Shown here piece by piece: positions 10,146 to 20,300 of a DNA stretch of 64,000 bases (the first letter of the stretch is position 1; every line of letters starts with the position of its first letter). The notes below the pieces were generated by a model that did not search any database, was not told the DNA's origin, and worked only from the letters and a program-made list of their open reading frames with translations. This DNA is from Blepharisma stoltei. Taxonomy: Eukaryota > Ciliophora > Heterotrichea > Heterotrichida > Blepharismidae. The position numbers and the translations under genes were made by a program. The stretch is from the NCBI GenBank assembly GCA_914767885.1, contig CAJZBQ010000050.1, positions 558,001 to 622,000 of the forward strand, given 5' to 3'.

Positions 10146-11779
10146 ATGGGTCACGAGGATTTACTTCCGAAATCTTTTAACTCCAAAATCGTCTGAAAGC
10201 TCACGCTCAACGCTACCATCGGTTCCTTCCTTTTCGGCTACAATATCGGTGTTTTTAACTCAAATCAAGAAAATATCGCCGCAACATTAGGCTGAGGGGA
10301 CAACAAAGACCTTTACATTTCCACCATGGCGGCCACTCTTCCACTAGGTGGCTTAGTAGGCTCTTTATATGCAGGGTCTTTAGCAAATAAAGTAGGCTGC
10401 CGTAAAGCCCTGATGATTACTGACTTCATAAACATCTGTGGAAGCCTTTTTTTTCTAATCCCATACACAGCTACATTTGGTATTGGAAGACTTGTGACAG
10501 GATACTCTTCTGGATCTTTTAGCACTTTATGTCCTTTGTATATAGGAGAAATTTCTCCTCCAGAGGTAATGGGAACTATGGGGAGTTTGACAGCTCTGAT
10601 TATAGCTTTAGGTGTCTTGGTAGCATTTATCTTGGCACTTCCCCTTCCTACTGGAGACTATAACTCAGACGTCTTCAATTACTGGTGGATGTTTATGTTC
10701 GTTTTTCAAGCCTTTTTTGCATTAACTCAGCTATTTATATTATGGAAGGTGTATAGGCTGGATACGCCTATACGGTATTTACATAAAGATATAGAAGAAA
10801 AAGCCTTAGAAAGTCTGCAGCAGGTTTATACAGAAGAAGAGGCTAATAAAACATTAGAAAAATTGAAATTCAGCAGAAATGATAGAAGCACATTAAGCGA
10901 AATGGATAGTGTAGAGACAGCAGGAAAAGACCAGAACTTAAAAAATGATGAAGATTTTACGTATTCTGAACTGATTTGTTGTGTAAAGCCGATAAGAAAG
11001 AAAATCAGGCTTGGGATTGCTATAAGCTTTTTACAAGTTGCTGGAGGAGTAGATGCGCTTTTTACGTATACAGCCAAAATTTTTAGGGAGCTTGGAGGAG
11101 GGGTATTTGAGTCTAGAATTTATACAGCGGTATTTGGATTAGCCAATCTTGCGTCTGTTGTAGTTGTGATTTATATTGTATACATTTATTTATAAATTAG
11201 GCTTAAAATATTGCTGTATAAATTAGTTAATATTTATATAGGAAAGCATAGAAAAACTTAAAAGAAGAACTCTTTTAATTTTCGGCAATGCAGGAATGGG
11301 TATTGCTATGGCCTTTCTAGGCATTTTTGCCTCAATTCTTTCAGATGCAGGACCAATCCCTCCTTTATTTTTTATACCCTTTTATATCAATAGAAATTTT
11401 GGAACTATTTATAGATTATTCTATTAACTATATAAAATAGAAAAAGGTAAATAGTGCCAAATTTTTTATTCATATAAGCGAGAATATGTTTTTATATGTA
11501 TTTGCATTCAGCAATGGCATCGGTACAATTACTTATGTTTATTGTGGGGAGATTTTGACTTCTCGAGCTATGAGCATTTGCATGGCGATTAATTGATTCA
11601 TGATAGCTTTTGTTATCTTTACTTTTCCTCATATGGTCGCATTAATGACTATAGGGGTTTCTTTTTGGGTGTTTGGAGTTGTTTGTGGTATTGGGATTCT
11701 ATATTTCCTTATAGAGTTTGTAGAGACAAAAGGGCTGGATGCGGAGCAGATAAAGGCGGCGTTTGATAAATACAAATAA
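10146..11779 (+). CDS. MFS sugar-type transporter
   Basis: Major facilitator superfamily membrane transporter of the sugar porter type. Landmarks in order: N-terminal GSFLFGYNIGVFN, the TM2-3 loop SLANKVGCRKALM (a diverged GRR motif), GRLVTGYSSG, PLYIGEISPPEVMG matching the family's PxYxxExxP motif, the central loop, then C-terminal TMs and a closing FVETKGL matching PETKG. Removing 64 nt at 11178-11241 and an 88-bp IES at 11385-11474 gives 494 codons including the stop. TGA codons at several positions, for example 10194-10196, fall where Trp fits. The substrate cannot be deduced; hexose is the usual one for this family. Confidence 0.85.
11178..11241 (+). other. GT-AG intron, possibly a 16-nt intron enlarged by a 48-bp IES
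   Basis: Removing 11178-11241 joins codons ATT and GAA in frame inside the transporter. ATTTAT direct repeats with TA at 11187 and 11235 would define a 48-bp IES. Its removal leaves GTATACATTTATATAG, a 16-nt intron of the size typical of heterotrichs. A plain 64-nt intron cannot be excluded. Confidence 0.55.
11385..11474. mobile_element. Short 88-bp TA-bounded IES
   Basis: Lies in the transporter between TMs. Joining TA 11385-11386 to TA 11473-11474 restores the frame (FIPFY then ISENMFLYVFAFSNG), whereas the segment itself has stops. It is AT-rich with no C-rich ends, so it belongs to a different class from the MITE-type IESs. Confidence 0.8.
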
Positions 11780-11880
11780 ATATTATTTTATTTCCTTAAT
11801 AATTTTATTCTTTCTTTCATTGTTCAACTTCATTTTGAGTATTAAATATTTTTCATATATTAATTCTAAAAATCTTTGTT

Positions 11881-12183
11881 TACTACCTCCTTCTGTGAAA
11901 GATACAATTTTTTTTTCGATTAAAGAGGAGTTTATTTTTCAATAAATTATATATAAAATTTTATAGTCAATTTTTTAAAAATTTAAAAGATTCCAACTGC
12001 AAAAATTAATTTAATTTGTAAAATTTATGCTTTAAATTGTATCTATTTAAAATTCAACAGAATTAGATAGACTAATTTATATTCAAAACATTTTTTTGTT
12101 CACTTAACAAAGAATGGCTTTGGATCTCAAAAATAGGGATTTTTCCAATGATATTGTTCGATATCGGAGGAGGGTAGGAGTTA
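11881..12183. mobile_element. Decayed family 1 IES in the intergenic region
   Basis: The left end is TACTACCTCCTTCTGTGAAA. The right end has a degraded core (GTTCACTTAACAAAG), the conserved spacer AAAATAGGGATTTTTCCAAT and then CGGAGGAGGGTAGGAGTTAG. It lies just downstream of the transporter stop. Confidence 0.65.
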
Positions 12184-12380
12184 GATCTTCAAATGAATAA
12201 TTATAGGAGTTCTAATATAATTTATGAGCCATTTTAAATACTTTTTCATTTTCAAATTAAAAATCGCCTATTTCTATAAATCCATAATACCTAACATCTG
12301 CATCTATTGAACTTCAGAAGGAGTTCGTATCTATTCTTTAATTTATAGAGACACAATTAATTACGACTGAATAAGTTTTA

Positions 12381-13637
12381 TTATTGAGGTGGGTCTTGAG
12401 GTGGCTGATCTTGAGGTGGCTGATCTTGAGGTGGTTGATCTTGAGGTGGTTGATCTTGAAGAGGCTGGTCTTGTGGTGGCTGGTTTTGAGCAGGCTGATT
12501 TTGAGCTGGCTGATTTTGAGGCTGTGGTGCCACATGTTGTGCAGGCTGAGGAATCTGCTGGAAAGCTGGCATCTGCGGCATCGGCTGATAGTTATCAAAC
12601 AACAGATTTGCTGCCATGGTTTCATTCTTATCACAGCTCAAATATGCTTCTAAAGCATCTCTAGGATGATACCCCAACTCAGACAAGTTTTTCACTTGCT
12701 GCTCTTCTTCAGGTGTCAGCTGAATTTGATGTCTTGGGGCATGTGGTTGTCTTCCAGGCTGTGGCTGATGGCCTGGAACTTGAGGAGCATGGCTCTGTGA
12801 CCCTGTGCTGGCTCCTTGAGGAGGTCTTGGAAGTCCTGCAATCAAGCTTGGGTCTATATGTGGTCTTGCAGACTCAGGCAGTGGGTCTTGGATAAGTCTC
12901 ATAAAGTCTTCTTGATGAGCCATGATCATTTGGAAAAGCTGAGGGTTTCCTTGCTGTAGTTGCCCTAGTAAAGGCCCTAACATCTGAGGGTTTTGCTGAA
13001 GTAAAGACCTTAATTGGAGGAACATAGGGTTCTGTAAGAGGAAACTTAAGGCATTTTCACCAGTCTGCTGAGGAGAAGCACCTGGTCTTGCTTGTTCTGC
13101 GGGCTGTTCTTGCTGCTCTGGGATTCCGTTCATTAAATAGTCGATAGCACGGTCTGGGTTGTTATAAGCTGCTCGCATGGCGACTATTACTTGTTCTCGA
13201 GGAAAACCCATGTCGACGATACCTTTGATGGTCCCTTCAAGCTCTTCACCAGAGACCAAAGCACCAGCGCTTTGGGAAAAGAAGGAAGCTGGCTGACTAG
13301 GTTGGCTGGGTTGACTGGGCTGACTTGGAGGCTGAATTGGCTCTGCAGGTGGCTGCTGGGCTCTTTGAGGAGGAATGACAGGCTGGGCAGGCTCAGGAGC
13401 CTTCGCTTGAGGTTTTGGCTTAGTAATCATGATCACTAGGGTTGCGCCTTCTACAATATTATATTCTGATAGTTGCTTAGCATCCTCAAGAATTTTTCCA
13501 GCCAAGATCAATTTCTGGAGTTCAGGATCGTGACCTTGGAGTGCCTGAATTTTCTGCTTGAGAGATAGCACTGTTTCACTTTGGTCGGCTTCAACCTCTA
13601 GCTTATCCCCGCGAAGGTTCTTGATGTAGACTTTCAT
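12381..13637 (-). CDS. RAD23: RAD23 (UBL-UBA-XPC binding-UBA shuttle factor)
   Basis: A 418-residue ubiquitin-receptor/nucleotide-excision-repair protein that delivers ubiquitylated clients to the proteasome and stabilises XPC/Rad4. Domains in order: ubiquitin-like domain at about residues 1-73 (MKVYIKNLRGDKLEVEADQS, AGKILED), a P/Q-rich linker, UBA1 at about 133-175 (IVDMGFPREQVIVAMRAAYN), the XPC-binding STI1-like domain at about 195-253 (LQNPMFLQLRSLLQQNPQML), and UBA2 at about 305-350 (LSELGYHPRDALEAYL). An unusual tail follows UBA2, at about 355-418, rich in Q/P with tandem PPQDQ repeats; yeast and human RAD23 end at UBA2. The start at 13637 was chosen because the UBL begins at MKVY; an upstream in-frame ATG at 13697 would add 20 residues. 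Confidence 0.93.
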   Translation of the reverse strand: MKVYIKNLRGDKLEVEADQSETVLSLKQKIQALQGHDPELQKLILAGKILEDAKQLSEYNIVEGATLVIMITKPKPQAKAPEPAQPVIPPQRAQQPPAEPIQPPSQPSQPSQPSQPASFFSQSAGALVSGEELEGTIKGIVDMGFPREQVIVAMRAAYNNPDRAIDYLMNGIPEQQEQPAEQARPGASPQQTGENALSFLLQNPMFLQLRSLLQQNPQMLGPLLGQLQQGNPQLFQMIMAHQEDFMRLIQDPLPESARPHIDPSLIAGLPRPPQGASTGSQSHAPQVPGHQPQPGRQPHAPRHQIQLTPEEEQQVKNLSELGYHPRDALEAYLSCDKNETMAANLLFDNYQPMPQMPAFQQIPQPAQHVAPQPQNQPAQNQPAQNQPPQDQPLQDQPPQDQPPQDQPPQDQPPQDPPQ

Positions 13638-14322
13638 TTTATTGATTCTATTAGGACAGATTGACATCATTTTTGATAAGAAGAAGGGAGGGAACACAAA
13701 GCAAATTTTACATGGAATAGCTTTTAAACAACTTGTAAATAGCTTAAATAGCTTTGAAATTCTATTAATTAAAATTTTTGATTAAAATACACGTATTCAG
13801 AAATAGATAGTTACATATTAAAAATAGCATTTATAATAAAACTCTTGCTCTTCTTTGTTTAAATAATTTTTGCTCATTGCCAAAGGCTAATTCTTTTTAA
13901 ATTTGCTTATAATTTTGTGTTTAAATTTTAAAAAAATCTAAATTGCAATAATTTGACATGAAAGTCAAATTAATTTGTGGAAATATGATATCTAAAAATC
14001 AATATAATTTGCTTGAGATTTTATGATTATAATATATTAAAATAAAGTTAACACCAAAGAATTTGCACTAAAATAGTTTTCAAAAAAGGATTTATTTAAT
14101 GATATTCACAAGCTAAGCGGGGGAGTTAAAAACATAAAAATGCATTTTCATAATAAAATATATTAAATAATCCTAATTTATATAGAGGATTACATAATTT
14201 TTTTCTTTGTTATGTTTCTATATAAATTTTGATTAAAAAATAATGTCATAATTAAAGAAAAGTGATTTTGCCTAGCTAAATACTAAAGAAATAGTAAAAA
14301 TACCTATTAAATTTATAGATAC
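13638..14322. other. AT-rich spacer between RAD23 start and DNA-PKcs stop
   Basis: No gene seen. It should contain the RAD23 promoter and the DNA-PKcs 3' end. An isolated AAGCTAAGCGGGGGAGTTA near 14112-14130 looks like a solitary right end of a C/G-rich IES, without a partner. Confidence 0.4.
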
Positions 14323-17300
14323 TTAAATGTGAGGTAACCAGCCAATCCAGGCACGTCCAAGTATATTAGGATCAGTTGCATGCTCTATCAATATATCTAC
14401 TTGCTGATCAACCCCTAGCCCACTTTCCGCGCATGATCTTCTCAAACTATCTTCAGGCCCCATAATGACATCAACTAATTTCTTCGCATAATTCGTCTTC
14501 GCATGCTTCGTCGTCACAAATTCCTCATACATCACATGAGCCGAGTTATACCCAGACAATTTTTTCTTTACAATCTCCAGCTTTTTTCTCGGAAACCAAG
14601 CTGCTTCTTCTTCCTGGCTTAAAATTGTGCTTCCTGATGCTTGGATTTGGCTTGCATTCATTTCTTTGGTCTTTGCAGCCTTCACCCAGTCTAAAAGCGG
14701 CTCTTTTATAAACACTTCACAACAATCCAATATTAAATTTTTATGTTTTCTAACTGCCCCCCTCGAAGTTCGACCAAGATATAGGGAAAATTCCTATTTT
14801 TTTTGGAAAAATTAACCCCCCTCAAAGTTCGACCAAGACCTATATAAATTTACTAGGAAAATAAGCAATTTTTCAAAAATTTTAAACTATGTGGGGGTGA
14901 GCTTGCGATTTTTGTATTCAAGTTCTAAAAAAAGCGTTACAAAACCATCTTGCACTATTTTTTCTAACCCTTACACCCTCTCAACCATACAGAAGAATAT
15001 GATTAAGATTAAGATTAAGATTAAGATTACGCTGGGTATTTAAGGTCCCTACTACGTCCGAGGTCGCATGCCACGGTCTCCCGTGTGGTGGCAGAGCGTT
15101 CACCAAGCCCGGGCCGAAACCCCCGGTTTCTCGGTAGAGGTATTGTCAAGGGCCGTCTCATACCGGCTTTGCTGACCACCTCCATTTCCAACTTGGATCG
15201 TCGCCTAAGTTTACGCCAACTCCGCTTCGTCGTCCGCCAGATCTGCCCATTGAAGGGCACCTTTTCAACTGGAGAGACCCCCGTTTTGGTGTCTAACTCG
15301 CCTCCCCTCTTTTCCGGTCATCCCGAGAAAGAACTCAACAGCTTTCGCCATTCGGGGCGAGCCACTAAAGCAGCTTAGGCAGGTAATTCACCCTGCCTCA
15401 TTTCGGGCACTCACTGGGCTGAGCGCTGCTGGCAAAAAGAAGTCACGAATAACTGCCCATGGGTCTGGTCGCAAAAACAGCGGTTCTCGCGCTTGGGCCT
15501 CTCGCCTCGAGGTCCCAGACGTTGTTGGGCTAATTCCTGGCTCCAAAAACCATGCCCGGATATACATGGGTAACCACCACTGAGAGGGTGGGTCGGTCGC
15601 CATACGCCATTTTATGTATATCCAGAAGAATATGATAAATATTTATTTTTTCACTACTAAATTATATAAAACAAATTCTATATATATTTGTTTTAAAAAA
15701 ATTTTTCTTAACCTCCCTCGAAGTTCGACCAAAAAAATCTTGGTCGAACTTCGAGGGGGGGGAGTAAGGGACTTAAGGACATATATCATAGCATGTCTAA
15801 GTTCTCCTTGTAAGCCTTCAGGGCTTAAAACAGCTATAAGCTGCCTTGTTAATCTAAATGGAACAAGCTCAGGAATCCCTAAAGAGACCCCATTCCCAAA
15901 TGCTATACCAAAATCAATAGCTAACAACCCTCCATCAGACCTATCAAGCAAAAAGTTTTCTAAATGTCGATCCCCGATCCCTAAAATATACCCACAAATA
16001 CTAATTGCCGCTAAGGAATGTATGAACTGTTTTCTTACATATACAAAGCTCTCTGGGGTCGTGCTTAAGCCTAATAGCACTTGTCTTATTAAATCCCACG
16101 GCACCAAGCTTTCTTGGATTTTGAAATTTTTCACGATTTCATCTGAACTTGACCCAAGCAAAATCAAGTGCTTGTCCACAATTCCAGTGCCTTGTATATT
16201 AGAAGACAATGAGCTGATCCAAGACAGCCTATTTTTATTAGCATCTGAGGAGTCTAAATCATTGATCCTATAATGTCTCGCAAGTTCTTTATTTATCCAT
16301 TTTTTCAGTGGGTCTGTATTAGGCACCCATTCTACGATCCCTAGCCTTTTATTCATAGGGACGACATTAAAGGTTTTCAAAGTAATTCCGAGCCTTGCAC
16401 AGTCAGGGTCATTTTTAAATATTTGGTTCATCAATGAAAAAAGCTGCTCGATCCTTTGGTCAAGCCTTAAATCTTCCCCTCCTTTTACTAAGGCTAAATA
16501 TTCTTTTTCGTCTGACCCATGCATTCCTAGTCTTTTTGGCCTTCTGAGAGAATTTAGGATAAGCAAGTTTTGGTTAAATGAGACAATGCTGACTTCGCCT
16601 CCTTTATAAGGCTCATGAAGACCTGTATGCTGACCTGGGATATAAATAGGACGACCTTTGTGTTCTGTTATATCATAGTCTGCAAGCCATTCAGAAAAGG
16701 CGTTAAGTTTTTCATTGCCGTGGCTAAGCTGTCTTTGAGTTTCTAGAATTTTTTTGTGGGAAGCCCCAATAACCACGTTAAATTGGTCGAAATTCATCTG
16801 AGATATTTTGGTGCCTGATTTTCCGAAGTACTTTAAGAAGACATTTCTCCAGTCGTTGGCGAATTTTCGGTTGTAGGCACCAAGGGATCGGCCAAGTAAA
16901 GGATGATCTTCGTCAAAGACGGATTCAAACATCTGGCTGGACAAATATTCAATGTAAGCTCGGTTAGGGTCAGGGTCTTCGAGGGCTTCTTTTATGTTAT
17001 CGTAGAAATATTTATAACGGTGCTCAGGGTGGGAAAGACATTCTAAAGCAGCTATGAAGGCTTCTAAATGGTTATAATTTTGATATGCTGCTTCTAGTAA
17101 CAAATAAGTCGCATTTTTCTTAACTGTCCTATTTTTCTCAAACTGACTTGCACAATCAGCAGAGGTAAAACACTTAAAAGGATAAAATACAGTCTGCGGA
17201 TACTGCTGCACCAACTTATGCACAGCCTCTGCAAGGGCACTTGATTCTTCCTTATCTAAAATTGCCAAAATCTGTGAAATCCACCTAATCAGCATCCACG

Positions 17301-20300
17301 CAGGTACCTGGGCTATCAAATTACTAAAAACTTCCATCAAATTCCTATACTTCAGCAGCTCCAAAAGCCTCGGAAACAAGTCATGAGCCCTAGAACTCCC
17401 AAGCGCCATTGCTTCAAGCACCGCAATCACTATATTTCTTGCCAACATTTCTGGCTGTATCCCCATCCTATTAAAGCAAACCCCCAAAATATTCCTTTTT
17501 TCATCATTTTCATGCTCAAAATCACGCAATAACATGTCACAAAATTGGGCGAATTTCATTTTATTTTTTATGGTATTTTGTGATTGAGATAAGAAATCGT
17601 AGGCAGATTTTGCAGAAACTGGGAGGGTTGTAGCGATTTCTGGGGAACCTTTTTCGAGAAGAATACGGGTTTGGATACGGTAAAGCTGGCCTTTAAGGAA
17701 AGAAAAAGCGGCTTGTTGAGCTTGGTCGATTTGTTGGGCGTCAGCGGTGTTTATGAGTTTTTTGAATTCTTCAGAAATGAAAGGGACGTCCATTGCAAAG
17801 GCAGATTTTTCAAGCTGTTTGGCTTTGAGACGGAGAACTGGGGAGAATAGAGAAAGGTCGGTGACTCGCTTGTTTTCACGTTTTCTCATGCCTTCTCGGA
17901 GGTAGCGCTCTGCAATGTCAAACCAGCCAAGCCTTAAAGGACATTCAGCAGTATCTGCGTATAGAACTGATTTAAACTCTTTTAGCTCCTGATTTTCAAT
18001 TTGCTGCTTAGTCTTAATTTTATCATAAAACAGCACTCTTGAGTACAAAACGTCATCCCACACACTTAATTCGTCATAATAAACAGACGGCTTCCTTTCT
18101 TTCCACCCCATAAACGTCGCTTGTATCCTCTCCACATACTCATCAGCAGTTTCTTCTTTTTTCTCTGCAAAAATCTGCACAAACTCAAAACACTCATAGA
18201 TTTTCTGGACTTTTTGTATCAATTTATGCTTCGCAGAGCTAGAAAGTGCATTTAAGCCTTGTCAGCTTTCTACAAACCTAGAGAATTCTTCATCAAGATA
18301 ATACCTTGTCCTATCAGCGTCGTCTTGGGTGATACTAAGAACTGCCATTTCATAAGCATAAGCATTGTAGAGGGAAGCTGGAGGGGCGTTGTTCATTAAA
18401 TCAGTGAGCTCTCCGAATTCGTCTAGTCTTAATAGAGACCTTATTTTTAGGGTTGATACGTCGTCTGGGACATTGTTTTTAAGCTCTTCCCATTTTCCTA
18501 ATAGTGCTAAAGAGTCTAAGTACTCTTTTTTGACCTCTTCTAATAAATCGGCGTCAAGTCCTCCATCATGGGCTAAAATATTAGCAAAATCACGAGCTGC
18601 AGGGTTTATTTCGCCTCTGATTTTCAAGCCTAAAGTGTCTCTAAATAGTGCTGATAGCTGAGAGCCTTCTTGTTGGGTAATTTGTAGCCATATTCCTCTG
18701 ACTGCGTCTAAATCTCCCATAGACTCATAAACTTTTGTAAGGGCAATTCATAGTCTTCTATTCTGCTGAGAAATTTCGGGTTTTTCAGTCCCACTAATCG
18801 CTTGTATCACTTTTCTCCTTTTAGGCTGGACTGGCTCTTCATTCCTCAAAATGCATTCCTGTAGCAGCATTATAGCACTTTGGTAGCAGAACCCTTTAAT
18901 TCCACTGTTAGAAATGCTTTGTGAGTTTAATTCCTGAACAAGTTCGCCGTTAACTGATACAATATCTCTTAAAGTCCTGTGGACGCAAGATATCACTGAT
19001 GGCTCAAATTTTTCGCTGGATTCTAAGACCCTGCCAAGGCCTCTGACAATTCGGTGTTTTGAGTCATTACTGATTCCTTCATTACAAAGTCCTGCACATA
19101 GAGCAGTCCATACATGTCCAGCGACCTCAGAATCTAGCCTTGATAAGGTCACTAATGGTAAAATCAAATCTTTTGCTGTGATCTGTATATCAGGGAAATC
19201 GCCTGTCCTATATTTTCTCATTGTGTTTACTACCCTTGCTCGTTGTTCTTTACTGCGCTGTTCAATCCTTTCCATTTGTTTTTTCCTTATTGATACCCTA
19301 AGCTCTTCTTGACTCGCTTGTGAGCCATCTATAAAGTGTCTGATTCTTCTTGGAATAGCCCTGGGGACTGCGAAATCTGTGCTTTGGCTTGACTGAGTCT
19401 GCAATTTTTGAGAAAATTTCCTTTCTTCTTCATATTGAAAATAACTAGGAGAAAATATCGGAGTCATAGGGAAAGAAGCTTGGCTTTCAGACCTGATATC
19501 AGCGTCTTCAAAATCAATATTCGCTAATGGCTGGTCAAACAGCACTTTATCATAATCTGTGCTTAGCTCGCTTAGCTTAAGGGCTAAATGAGAAGACGCC
19601 AACAGCCATAACTCTTCATAGCTTGGGCTATAAAGATCCCACAAGCACTGTGTGACTCTAACTGATAAATCCAGGCCAAGCCTCTCTTGCTGGTTCCAAA
19701 ATTCTACTATATAGTCAGAAAGCTCTGGAGAAAGCTCCCCAAGTGCCCGAACCAAAATTTCTTTGGCTTTTAAACGAATTCTTCCAGCGTCTTCTAGGTT
19801 TGGAGCTTCATCATATGCTTTTCTCATTAGCGTGTAAAGTCCTTTACGGATATCAAAATTAGGAGAAGCGGAATATGCGCTCAGCAAAGGGATAAACCCA
19901 GTCACAGCCTTTTTTACGCTTGGGTTGAAATGGAGGTCAATAAGGCAGGACAAAAGTTGAAGCAAGGCAAGTCTATGGGAATCTTCATTGTCGTTAGAAA
20001 TTTTGGCACGATCTCTATATAAATATTCAGCAAGGTCGGGGAGGTTCATAAAATCTGGAGAAGTTTTGATGTGTTCGGCGTATTTTAAGACACATTTTAA
20101 CAGCTGAGCTCTGGAATTTCCTGATAAAGTCCCGAAAAACTCGCTAAGTTTTCGTGCTAGATTTTTTTGGTTTAGAATTTGTGGGTAGCCTATAGTAACT
20201 TTTTCTAAAATCGCGACCATAAGTCCTATATCTTTGGTTTCTTTTTTAGCTAAGACGGCTAAAAGCTCATTTTCAAGCTCCCCTGCGTTTCCATTTGCCA

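Noticed and set aside
12384-13439. Plus-strand frames opposite RAD23 (up to 91 codons)
   Set aside because: Antisense shadows of RAD23's Q/P-rich repeats; composition is the mirror image of that low-complexity coding.
15027-15603. Open frames of 71-97 codons on both strands
   Set aside because: Same reason: GC-rich retroposon S2, no family features, both strands open.
15614-16273. 219-codon plus-strand frame
   Set aside because: Antisense to the DNA-PKcs kinase domain, where catalytic motifs are clear on the minus strand.
15643-18222. TRRAP/Tra1 or ATM/ATR identity for the PIKK
   Set aside because: TRRAP lacks the catalytic Asp/Asn and DFG seen here; PELVPFRLTRQ and the FATC DPNILGRAWIGW match DNA-PKcs rather than ATM, ATR or mTOR.
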